From Sphingomonas colocasiae (GTDB lineage Bacteria > Pseudomonadota > Alphaproteobacteria > Sphingomonadales > Sphingomonadaceae), in contig NZ_JAINVV010000006.1 in the NCBI RefSeq assembly GCF_019880585.1, positions 1 through 64,000 of the forward strand: a stretch of 64,000 bases of DNA. Direction: 5' to 3'. The notes below the pieces were generated by a model, which was not told the origin of the DNA, did no database searches, and saw nothing but the letters and a program-made list of their open reading frames with translations. Positions 56,510 through 64,000 of the stretch are shown here, one piece after another. How positions within the stretch are numbered: the first letter of the stretch is position 1; every line of letters begins with the position of its first letter. The position numbers and the translations under genes were made by a program.

Positions 56510-57020
56510 CTATTTCGCCGCGATGGTCAATTTGACATCAACAGGCTTATCGGCGGCGACAATGACCCGGCGCATGACCGCGACTGACCTGCCAGGGTCC
56601 GCATATCCCTGGGCCGTTCAGGAGAATAAAGGTCGACAGATAATAGGTGCCGGCAGCCAGGCCGGAAAATTTGAACCGGCCGTCCCGGTCGCAATTAACT
56701 TTCAACTGGCTGGCCTGATAGTCCGGGTTGGACGGAAGCGTGGGAATTTCGGCATTGGGCTTGGAGCCGGCCTCGATCGTCCCATAGATCGCCTTCATCC
56801 GCGCATCCGCATAGGCCGATCTCGGGACGAGATTGACGGGCATGTCCGCGCAATTTGTCTCCGTACCGTCGATCCGGTCGATGGCGCTGCCGGTCAGAAC
56901 ACCCCTTCCCTTGACCGTCGCCCAGCTCACGTCCGCCGACTTGAACGGCGGCAAAGCCGGTTCTTGCGACAGCGCCGCGCCAGATGCGACGAACAGGGCG
57001 GGAGGAAGATATTTCAGCAT
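56510..57020 (-). pseudogene. Secreted beta-rich protein with a single-base frameshift near its end
   Basis: The frame from 57020 encodes a secreted protein (signal peptide MLKYLPPALFVASGAALSQ) with VKGRGVLTGSAIDRIDGTET, then SQLKVNCDRDGRFKFSGLAA and GTYYLSTFILLNGPG, the look of a carboxypeptidase-regulatory/prealbumin-like domain. It then falls into nonsense and stops at about 56547. Removing one G from the GGG at 56607-56609 gives YADPGRSVAVMRRVIVAADK, then PVDVKLTIAAK and a stop at 56510, a natural last strand. So one base was inserted, or the assembly has an error. Two cysteines are likely to pair. Confidence 0.75.
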
Positions 57021-57145
57021 GATTGGGCTTTCAAAATATTCAGCACGGCTTCTGCATCAGGATGCGACTGAGACGATGAAGCTGGACAGTCGGAGGCGGG
57101 TATATTGCTTTGGGACGGACAGGCCGGAGCTCTCCGCGCTAGCCG

Positions 57146-58318
57146 TCACCGGCTCTCCGGAAACGTTTTGCGTGCGCCCAATGCGTCGGCGACCTGCCAA
57201 ACCCCACGAAGGCGGATGGCGGCTTCGATGACGGGTTTCCCGTCCTTGTCGCACTCGGGGTAGACATGGACCGCCGCGACCTTGCCGCCGAAAAGGAGAT
57301 TCGCATGTTCCTGCGGTGTATGCCCGACGAAAATCCGACGGGCACCGAAAACGGCGAGTGCCTGCGACACCTCGCCATCGCCCAGTACGGGGCCGTATTT
57401 CGTGTTGCCGGGCGTCGAAAAATAGCCCCGGTACCAGAGCGGCCCCGCCTCCCCGGCCAGCAGCGCATCCTGTCCGGAGAGCCTCGGCCCGTCCTTTCGC
57501 CAGTCGAGCACGGCACGCAGGCGCAGATTGATGTCGGAAAGATTCATCCCACTCTTCGCGAGATCGGGCGAGACACCTCCATGGGCGAAGAGCATATCGT
57601 CGATCCTGAACAGCGACGGCTTCGAACGGAGCCAGACGCCGAGCAGCGTCGATGCATCGAACAGGTCTGCATAGTTCTGATGGCCGAGCGCGGCAGCGGT
57701 GCCGGCGTGACGCGGATGGAGGTAGCGCAGGTCGCCGCGCACGATCATGGCCTCGTGATTGCCGAGAACGATATGCAGCCCGCCCCCGGCCTTCCGGGCT
57801 TCATCCTCCAGCTTGTAAAGCAGCCACAATATCTGGAGCTGATGCGGACCCCGGTCGAAGATGTCGCCGGTGACGACCATATGTCCGCGCCCGAAGGACC
57901 AGCCGAGTTTGCGATCGATGATCTTCTGCGCCTGAAGCAGTTCGACCATGATCTCATATTCGCCATGGGTGTCAGCCATGACGAACATCTGCGCTGCTTC
58001 ACCCAGCGTCAGGACGTCCGGCGACGGCACCGCCGGCGGACGCAGCTTCACGCGGAAGGCAGGCACGCGACCGACCGCGGCGATGTCGATGGCCCCACCT
58101 GCCCGCACCGGCACATCGCTCCCGCCACCCGCGACGCGCGCAACCCAGCCGCCACCCTTCGCCTCGACATAGGGACCGTCGGGCCCGAACGCATCAGGCC
58201 CAGCCTGCGAGATCGCCGCAGCGGGCATGCAGAGGAACGCGGCGATCAGGCCGAACCGACGATGTCGGATCACTCTGGATCCCCATTCGAGGCGACTGAA
58301 CCGCATGATATCACGCAT
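57146..58318 (-). CDS. Secreted PPP-like metallophosphatase
   Basis: A 390-residue calcineurin-like phosphoesterase. Metal motifs: ADTHGEY (Asp116, His118), GDIFDRG (Asp152, Arg156), GNHEA (Asn187, His188), FAHGG and FVGHTP, the PPP order. A signal peptide precedes (LIAAFLCMPAAAISQA). Bacterial secreted PPP enzymes of the Shewanella-like phosphatase group have this form. Its substrate is unknown. Start at 58318; the longer frame to 58462 is Arg-rich shadow. It lies downstream of the M28 peptidase on the same strand. Confidence 0.85.
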   Translation of the reverse strand: MRDIMRFSRLEWGSRVIRHRRFGLIAAFLCMPAAAISQAGPDAFGPDGPYVEAKGGGWVARVAGGGSDVPVRAGGAIDIAAVGRVPAFRVKLRPPAVPSPDVLTLGEAAQMFVMADTHGEYEIMVELLQAQKIIDRKLGWSFGRGHMVVTGDIFDRGPHQLQILWLLYKLEDEARKAGGGLHIVLGNHEAMIVRGDLRYLHPRHAGTAAALGHQNYADLFDASTLLGVWLRSKPSLFRIDDMLFAHGGVSPDLAKSGMNLSDINLRLRAVLDWRKDGPRLSGQDALLAGEAGPLWYRGYFSTPGNTKYGPVLGDGEVSQALAVFGARRIFVGHTPQEHANLLFGGKVAAVHVYPECDKDGKPVIEAAIRLRGVWQVADALGARKTFPESR

Positions 58319-58350
58319 CGCTGTGGACACCTGGAACGACGCAATGACGA

Positions 58351-58758
58351 TCAAATGGTGAGATGGGCGAGATAGGATTTGCCGCGATATTCGACGACAT
58401 AGACGCCGACGACGCCCTTTTTGAGCGCATGACACGCCTTTCCGGCATCCGCCACGAGACAAATCTCAGTGCCGTCGGCAAAGTTGAACGGCCCGAGGTC
58501 CGAGACGTCGGGCGACTGATCGCTCAGCGTCCAGGGAAAGGCCGTATCGTCGCGATTGCGCAGGACCTTGCCGTTCACGGTGATGTCCAGCACGTTCGAC
58601 GTGCTTTTGACACGGGCCACTTTGGTATGGACCGGCTTAGCCGTGCTCGGTCCGGCGATCGCGCCGGTATTCTGCGCCACGGCGGCGCTGGCGGCCAGAC
58701 CGGTCAGAACAAGAGTAAACACCATCGCGCCGAGCGCATGGATCCTCGGTCTCGTCAT
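58351..58758 (-). CDS. Small secreted protein, hypothetical
   Basis: A 135-residue protein with a signal peptide (MVFTLVLTGLAASAAVAQ), then a beta-rich part: VARVKSTSNVLDITVNGKVL, NFADGTEICLVADAGKACHA and VGVYVVEYRGKSYLAHLTI. Two cysteines may pair. Start after AAGGGATTTTGACC. Lies between the M28 peptidase and the phosphatase in one apparent operon. No family recognised. Confidence 0.65.
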   Translation of the reverse strand: MTRPRIHALGAMVFTLVLTGLAASAAVAQNTGAIAGPSTAKPVHTKVARVKSTSNVLDITVNGKVLRNRDDTAFPWTLSDQSPDVSDLGPFNFADGTEICLVADAGKACHALKKGVVGVYVVEYRGKSYLAHLTI

Positions 58759-58901
58759 GGTCAAAATCCCTTCAGGTCGCTGTTTGTGGTCCTCCATGGG
58801 GAAACGTGCGACCTCGCCAGCACCGCATTCCCGCGCGAACAAAAAAATGTGTGCTGGAGGAGCGATGAGCGATCGCTCGCCCCAAACCGCACGATCATCC
58901 A

Positions 58902-60482
58902 CTATCTCGCCATCTCGCGGCGCTCGGCCAGCCTCTTGTTGATATATTGCTCAAGACCGTTCCCCGGATTCCAGCTCGGGGCGCGCTTGTCGTTCGCGAT
59001 CGCGAGTATAAGCGCCTTGTGGATTCCGGCGAAGCGCTCGACGGCCCGCCAGTCGATGGGCTGGGACATATCGTCGCCGACCTTGTGATAACGCTCGGCC
59101 CGATAGGTCTCCCATGCCGCCTGACCGCCATTTCCCGGCCCGGGCTCGACATAGACCGACGGGATGCCGCGATTTATGAAAGCCAGTTGGTCCGATCGCC
59201 AGAGCGGATCGCCCGTCTGGTTCTGGCCAGAGATCGCTGCACCGAACCGCGAGGCTGCTTGAGCAACGATCGGCCCCAGTGACGACTGGTCGGCGCCATA
59301 GGGGGTGATATCGCTGAACTCATAGGTAAGGACCGGCATGTCGATATTGACATTGGCAGCGGGAATTACGCCTTGCTTGAGCAGAGCATCGACAAGATAT
59401 GTCGATCCCAGCATCATCGTTTCCTCACTGGTGACCGCCGCGAATATGATAGGCCGGCTGGGCTGCCGCCGCTCCCCCGCGATCGAGCGCGCGACGTCGA
59501 GCATGATCGAGACGCCCACCGCATTATCGAGTGCGCCGTTGAAGATCCGGTCCTTGCCACCTTCCTCCGGCGACTTACCGAGATGATCGAGATGCGCGGT
59601 CACTACCACCGGGCGGTTGCGAAGCGAAGGATCGGAGCCGGGGATCATCGCCACGATGTTGGGACTGGCGAATCGACGTTCTTCGAGATTCGCCTGGATC
59701 GTGGCGCGCTGTCCGAGCTCGACAGGTTTGAGCCTTTGCCCCGAAGCTAACGTCCGACGCAGCTTATCGATGGAGACCGGGCTGCCGTTCAGCAGCGCCT
59801 CCGCCTCGGGAAGATCGAGAGTGACCACGGGGATCGCCGCGCTCCGGGCAACGCCATCGATCCGCACGCCCGGAATGGCGGGATCCGGCGGATTTTTGCG
59901 CGATCCTGCCGGGCGTTGCGTGAGGCGGAGATAGATGATCCCGCGGCCACCCATCGAACGGATATTGGCTTCACGCACATAGCCAAGCGCTTCGGGCACG
60001 CCAGGAGGGATCGCCTGAATGACGACAGCGACCCTGCCTTGGAGATCCACGCCCTTGAAATCGTCAATCGCTAGGGTCTCGTCACGAAGACCATGGCCGA
60101 CAAAGACCAGCTCGCCGTCAACAACGCTGTCCGCCTCCAGATGAATGGTCGATCCCTGGCTTATCAGGCGCAACCCGCCAAGCTCGACGAACGGCGTGCG
60201 CGCCTGATCGGCGACACGCTTCACCAGGGGAACGGACTGAATCACGCTCCCGTTCCAGCCCTTCAGTCCGGCGGAACGGAAGCGATCACCAACATATGCG
60301 GCCGCCAGATCGTAACCAGCGGTGCCGAGAGCACGACCCTCAAGACCGTCGCCCGAAAGATAGGCGGTGTCCGCCTGCATTGCGGTGACGCTCAACGACG
60401 ATCGTGGGGTCGCGGACATGGTCGCGCAGCCGGAGAGCGAGACAATGGCAAAGAGAGATGCGAGAATCAATTTACCATGCAT
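58902..60482 (-). CDS. M28 family metallopeptidase lipoprotein, module 3
   Basis: A 526-residue di-zinc aminopeptidase. Lipobox LSGC (Cys19) in the signal sequence. A PA-type insert spans about 115-265. Zinc ligands: His297 (VTAHLDHLG), Asp319 (NGALDNAVG), Glu353/Glu354 (VTSEE), Asp381 (VNIDMP) and the His in YHKVGDD. It should trim peptides in the periplasm or on the outer membrane. The residue after Cys19 is Ala, not Asp, so outer-membrane sorting is likely. This fills the place taken by M16 enzymes in modules 1 and 2. Confidence 0.9.
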   Translation of the reverse strand: MHGKLILASLFAIVSLSGCATMSATPRSSLSVTAMQADTAYLSGDGLEGRALGTAGYDLAAAYVGDRFRSAGLKGWNGSVIQSVPLVKRVADQARTPFVELGGLRLISQGSTIHLEADSVVDGELVFVGHGLRDETLAIDDFKGVDLQGRVAVVIQAIPPGVPEALGYVREANIRSMGGRGIIYLRLTQRPAGSRKNPPDPAIPGVRIDGVARSAAIPVVTLDLPEAEALLNGSPVSIDKLRRTLASGQRLKPVELGQRATIQANLEERRFASPNIVAMIPGSDPSLRNRPVVVTAHLDHLGKSPEEGGKDRIFNGALDNAVGVSIMLDVARSIAGERRQPSRPIIFAAVTSEETMMLGSTYLVDALLKQGVIPAANVNIDMPVLTYEFSDITPYGADQSSLGPIVAQAASRFGAAISGQNQTGDPLWRSDQLAFINRGIPSVYVEPGPGNGGQAAWETYRAERYHKVGDDMSQPIDWRAVERFAGIHKALILAIANDKRAPSWNPGNGLEQYINKRLAERREMAR

Positions 60483-60773
60483 CGCGTGGTTCCATTTCCA
60501 ATTTGATCGGGATTCGGATCACCCGGCTGGCAACGCCTCCGAGGGGTCGCACGGCCGCTTCCCGCCCCTTCAAAGCCGAACGGCTACGCGATGCATGCTC
60601 GGAGCGAGGCTGAAGGGACGCCGGTCAGGATTGCCAGATCAGCCGCGCAGGGTGGGTCGCGCGATCGCCGATCCGCCCTCGCGCCTCACCTTCCAATCGC
60701 AGCGCAAAGGGCGCCCGAAAAACGGCGCAGCTGACGCTGAGCCCGTCCCTCGTCCTCGAAGCGCCGATCCAGG
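60483..60773. other. About 290 bases between module 3 TPR and M28 genes
   Basis: No supportable gene or clear terminator; frames on the plus strand are shadows. Confidence 0.4.
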
Positions 60774-61532
60774 TCAGAGGGAGCCGTCAGGCATTGAGAA
60801 ACCAAGGTCGCGGAAATATTTGCGGGCGCTTTCAAGGCCAGGCTTGTCCTGGGCCAAAGTCGCCTCGACTTTTCCGATATTCACATCCACGATGCCCGCA
60901 ACTTCTCTTTCTTCTTTATCGGCCGACTTTCGATATCCGTCCGCCAGCCATTTCGCGGCGATCACGCTCCCGAATTGCACTTCGGGATAGCGCTTGGCGC
61001 TCTGCTCAGCCAAGCCATCGAAAAGCGCTGCGGCGCGATGCCAATTGCTGGTGCGCAGGCTGTAGACCGCATCACTATGACGCGCATTCGTCCGGGCGGC
61101 GCTCAGGCCCACAGCCCTGGCGCAAGCATCCGTGGCGCTCGGAACCACTATTCCCGACACAGCCGCCGCCCAGCACAGTTGGTTCAGTGCTTCCCAGCGA
61201 TCCGGAGCGAAACTCACTGCAACTTGCGCGTCCGTGACAGCCTCCCCATATCGCTTTGACCGCAGCAATGCCTTTGATCGCAGCGAGAGGAGAACCGCCT
61301 TTGCCCTCGGGGTGGGCGCCGCGTCGGCAGCCTTCCTGCACGCGTCTATGACGAGTTGTTCATTTTGCTGCTTTATATCCTGACAACCTAGAAAGGCTCC
61401 GGCCAGATCCTTGCTGCCCGACGGCATTACGAACATGCCCTCAGGCGCTTCGTTTGCTGCGGCGGGCGCGGGCGCAGCTCCGTTCACCGAAATGAGCAAT
61501 ATAGTCGGCACAAATCGGCGCAAATATTTCAC
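60774..61532 (-). CDS. Secreted TPR-like protein, module 3
   Basis: A 252-residue secreted protein (signal MKYLRRFVPTILLISVNG). Repeats: RAKAVLLSLRSKALLRSKRY, then AVTDAQVAVSFAPDRWEALN, QLCWAAAVSGIVVPSATDAC, ARHSDAVYSLRTSNWHRAAA and SARKYFRDLGFSMP. Close paralogue of the module 2 protein (44895-45641). Start is a GTG with GGAG eight bases upstream. Confidence 0.8.
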   Translation of the reverse strand: MKYLRRFVPTILLISVNGAAPAPAAANEAPEGMFVMPSGSKDLAGAFLGCQDIKQQNEQLVIDACRKAADAAPTPRAKAVLLSLRSKALLRSKRYGEAVTDAQVAVSFAPDRWEALNQLCWAAAVSGIVVPSATDACARAVGLSAARTNARHSDAVYSLRTSNWHRAAALFDGLAEQSAKRYPEVQFGSVIAAKWLADGYRKSADKEEREVAGIVDVNIGKVEATLAQDKPGLESARKYFRDLGFSMPDGSL

Positions 61533-61711
61533 TTCACATCTCCATTACAAATTGCATTGAGCCCGACCGCTGATAGCATTTCAAGATAGTAAGTTACATT
61601 ACGCCTTTATATCGACGATTCACCTTACCTGAGACGCACAACAATCCAATTTCGCCTATCCGAAACTCAATTGCTACTCAGCATGTCAGTTATTTTCATC
61701 GAAAATTTGGC

Positions 61712-61750
61712 ATTTTGATAAATCAAAATATTCTTACAGAACCTTGTCAA
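61712..61750 (-). promoter_or_regulatory. Promoter-like TTGACA with palindrome ATTTTGAT-AA-ATCAAAAT
   Basis: On the minus strand TTGACA is followed 15 bases on by the perfect palindrome ATTTTGAT-AA-ATCAAAAT (61712-61729), where a -10 would lie. It could be the operator of a repressor controlling the TPR/M28 genes, about 180 bases upstream of the TPR start. No clean TATAAT is seen. Confidence 0.4.
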
Positions 61751-61967
61751 TCACCGGTATCACGCGCGCCATATATGAGCTCGACCCATTGCGCCCCACA
61801 ATGAATGATGGCGAAAGCGCCTTCTGTCGAAGTCCCGTCTGTTCGACATAGTGCCTCGCTTCTGCTGTTGGATGACATTGCCCGATTCGCAGATGAACAA
61901 CTTCAGCCTTGCAAGAGCCAAGTTCACTCCTGAACCTATAAATGACCCGTCTCTACGAATTTTGCTC

Positions 61968-61996
61968 GGGCCGATCCACACGGATCGCCCCGACGC
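61968..61996 (-). terminator. Partly decayed hairpin after the module 3 TBDT
   Basis: Copy of the hairpin at 48812-48840: GGGCCGATCC, ACAC, GGATCGCCCC, with one mismatch in the stem. Confidence 0.35.
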
Positions 61997-64000
61997 AACA
62001 GACGCTAACAGCCTACCATTTGGCGCGGAGAGACGCGGTTACCGATCGGGGCGCACCATACCAGTGCCCACTGCTGGGCGAGTTGGAGACAGTCTGATAA
62101 TAGGTCTTGTCGAGGATATTCTCGAGATTTAGCGCCAGTGACCATTTATCGGAGAAGCGATAGTCGATACGCGCCGAGACCACCGCATAGGCTGGAACCG
62201 TGAATTCATACGGCGCATAGTCAGGCGGCCCCCAGGACGCGCATTCCCGCTGACCATTGATCGGATTCGACTCACCAACGAAGTTCTGACAAAAATATCC
62301 GGTATTATATCCCGCAGATTGTCCATTCACACCAGCGGACAGCGTCAATCCGGAGAGCCTGCCGCGGTGGCCAGCGGCTCCGAAATCATAGCTCATCCAG
62401 AGCTTGTAGACCTGCTTTGGCGATATCGAGATAAATGAGGTTCCGGCTATACCGTATTCCTCATACATCTTCCCTTCATAAGTTGCTTCATTATACGTAT
62501 AACTTGCAGAAAGCTGCAAACCGCGCCGCAGTTCGCCGCTTACCTCGATATCAAAGCCCGTACTCTGGTACACATTATCGGGATCACCGATATAGCAGCA
62601 ACGAACCCCCTCGCTCACCTCGTACTCTGGAATGGTGATATCGCGGATAGCACCTCCTTTCTGCCGCATCCGGTAGGCAGCGAGAGTCAGATTAAGCTTG
62701 CCATCTCGCGCCGCCCACTTGACTCCCGCTTCCCAATTCCCCCCCGTTACCGGGGCGAGCGCGGTTTGCTGAGCGGTTCGAAACTCAGACTGGCTCGTAT
62801 AGATATCGGTATAACCGACATAGGCCGTCAACGCTTTCGTGACATCAAAAGACAGATTGGCGGCCGGCGGCCAACTGAAGTCGGTGCTGCCATAATGCCT
62901 ATTGAACGGCACACTCCTGACATCGCCTATGGCCTTCCCGACACAACCGCTGGATGGCAAGAATACACAAAGCGCCTGCTGGACCTGATTCGTTTGTTCG
63001 CGACTCCAGCGCACGCCAGTGGTCAGGTGCAGCCTGTCGAACGCCGTCAATCTGAGATTGAGATAGGCGGTCGACCGGACCTGACCATTTTCGAGAAAAA
63101 GAGCGCTCGAAAGGGGCTTACGCGGCTCGGTGTAGATGGGGTCGTTGGGGTTGAAGTTCAGAACATTGACCGGCGGATAGGTGCGATTGATGCTTCCAGC
63201 AGGACAGAGAGTCACCCCGTTGCCGCAATAGATCGGCCCGTTCGGATATGGTTGATAGAGATTGTCATGCCGTCCGATAATAAGGGGCTGGTAACCGCGC
63301 CCAGGGGCATCGCTGGTGACACGGTTGACACCCATCGCCACCTCCTGACGCTGCCCGAAAAGCGTGAACGCTCCGGTAAACGTCGCCTCGGCAGACAACT
63401 GCTTCCCGGCATAATCATAATAGCTGCCAATCATGTCTGCCCCGAGTCCATTGACCGGGTTGATCGCCCCCGCGCTTCCGGCCGTCTTCCTGAAACTGGT
63501 CTGCCTGTTCTGCGTCACGTTGAGCTTCAGCAGCCATTCCGAGCCGATCTTCTGCTCAAGCGTGCCGAACAGTTCGCGCGTCTCGAAATCCCAGCGATTC
63601 CATGGAAATACAAGAGACGTCGAACGCGGCAGCTTCAGATCACCGCCGGCCTGATAGCGCGGCAACCCGCCGATCCAAGGCACCGTATCCTGCTTGATAT
63701 AGTTGAGCCCGGCCGTGACCAGCGTGGTCGGCGTGACATCAAGCTCGGCAACGCCGTAGATCAGGATCTTGTTGAGCTTGGCCCGGTCATAGAAATAGCG
63801 CTGGTCTTGGTAGGTGGTCACCAAGCGACCGCGCAGCTTGCCATCGAACGCAAGCGGCGTCGTCGCGTCGATAACAAGGCGATAGTTACTCCAGCTCCCG
63901 ACCTGGGCGTCGATCGACAATTGACTATGATCGAGCGGCTTCTTGCGAACGAGATTCACAGTTCCCGAGGGGTTGCCGTAGGCACTGAACTGCCCCGCTG
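61978..64000. repeat. Diverged duplicate of 48818-50842 (TBDT genes)
   Basis: The first 150 bases are almost identical, including the flank CGCAACAGACGCTAACAGCC and the 3' coding end, after which similarity drops in patches and rises again near 50330-50700/63470-63840. The pattern suggests duplication with gene conversion or selection acting on loops. Confidence 0.85.
62013..64000 (-). CDS. TonB-dependent receptor, module 3 (partial, 5' end outside the window)
   Basis: The C-terminal 662 residues of a receptor; the frame is still open at the window edge (AGQFSAYGNPSGTVNLVRKK, then PLDHSQLSIDAQVGSWSNYR). It ends GAPRSVTASLRAKW. The protein is nearly the same as the module 2 receptor over the whole barrel, with changes grouped in predicted loops (for example GRGYQPLIIGRHDNLYQPYP versus the module 2 segment). 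The missing part should hold the plug and STN domain. Confidence 0.93.
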   Translation of the reverse strand, partial: AGQFSAYGNPSGTVNLVRKKPLDHSQLSIDAQVGSWSNYRLVIDATTPLAFDGKLRGRLVTTYQDQRYFYDRAKLNKILIYGVAELDVTPTTLVTAGLNYIKQDTVPWIGGLPRYQAGGDLKLPRSTSLVFPWNRWDFETRELFGTLEQKIGSEWLLKLNVTQNRQTSFRKTAGSAGAINPVNGLGADMIGSYYDYAGKQLSAEATFTGAFTLFGQRQEVAMGVNRVTSDAPGRGYQPLIIGRHDNLYQPYPNGPIYCGNGVTLCPAGSINRTYPPVNVLNFNPNDPIYTEPRKPLSSALFLENGQVRSTAYLNLRLTAFDRLHLTTGVRWSREQTNQVQQALCVFLPSSGCVGKAIGDVRSVPFNRHYGSTDFSWPPAANLSFDVTKALTAYVGYTDIYTSQSEFRTAQQTALAPVTGGNWEAGVKWAARDGKLNLTLAAYRMRQKGGAIRDITIPEYEVSEGVRCCYIGDPDNVYQSTGFDIEVSGELRRGLQLSASYTYNEATYEGKMYEEYGIAGTSFISISPKQVYKLWMSYDFGAAGHRGRLSGLTLSAGVNGQSAGYNTGYFCQNFVGESNPINGQRECASWGPPDYAPYEFTVPAYAVVSARIDYRFSDKWSLALNLENILDKTYYQTVSNSPSSGHWYGAPRSVTASLRAKW

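Larger units (their letters stand above)
61533..62012. other. AT-rich regulatory region upstream of the module 3 TPR/M28 genes
   Basis: About 480 bases, visibly richer in A and T than the rest (61560-61760). No supportable gene. It holds a TTGACA (minus strand, 61745-61750) and an operator-like palindrome at 61712-61729. The right part is the downstream flank of the module 3 TBDT. Confidence 0.5.

Noticed and set aside
61760-61981. 73-residue minus-strand frame near the module 3 TBDT end, considered as an IS remnant
   Set aside because: No transposase motif could be recognised in any frame.

Overview
The window is high-GC alphaproteobacterial DNA, most likely from a sphingomonad (Sphingomonas, Sphingobium or Rhizorhabdus type). 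Reasons: many TonB-dependent receptors (TBDTs) with N-terminal STN signalling domains and FecI/FecR partners, DUF6894 and other small sphingomonad-type stress proteins, alphaproteobacterial EcfG-type promoters (GGAAC-N16/17-CGTT), and an astexin/sphingonodin-type lasso peptide locus. No searches were run; family calls come from motifs and remembered family features.

Region 1 (1-21.4 kb) is a general-stress island. It holds an FAD oxidoreductase, a YihY membrane protein, a GlsB-type protein, a large KatE catalase, Hsp20, a PDZ-less DegP-like lipoprotein, a TspO-like protein, MipA/OmpV, two DUF6894 proteins, CsbD, AsmA and several tiny proteins. EcfG-like promoters lie before katE, the TspO-like gene, csbD and others. 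The right part is scarred: a zeta-type toxin-antitoxin pair, an IS3 transposase tail, the 3' end of a TBDT pseudogene, a truncated asmA copy, and repeats showing that a small stress gene with the FAD oxidoreductase, and a csbD-asmA unit, were duplicated and partly deleted.

Region 2 (21.7-31.0 kb) is a complete lasso peptide locus of the exporter-less, isopeptidase-containing type. On the plus strand an ECF sigma factor, FecR, TBDT and lasso isopeptidase overlap or abut. Convergent on the minus strand are a 45-residue precursor gene, a strong intrinsic terminator, the RRE-fused leader protease (B) and the cyclase (C). The predicted core has an 8-residue Gly1-Asp8 ring and ends in GLSDD.

Region 3 (31.5-44.8 kb, interleaved with region 4) holds a YdcF-type protein, an orphan ParD antitoxin, two nucleotidyltransferase genes (one fused to HEPN) and an AbiEi/AbiEii pair whose toxin gene carries an in-frame ochre codon.

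Region 4 (35.7-64.0 kb, almost all minus strand) is the most unusual part. Three modules each combine an STN-TBDT, a secreted or anchored peptidase (M16, M16, M28) and a secreted TPR-like protein. A shared sigma factor, ExbB, ExbD, TonB and FecR set sits between them. One TBDT carries a second C-terminal outer-membrane barrel. Two TBDTs are near-identical recent duplicates, and a FecR relic marks past rearrangement. The layout resembles the Fus protein-import system (TBDT plus M16 protease plus dedicated TonB), so uptake and digestion of a peptide or protein ligand is the best working idea; the ligand is unknown.
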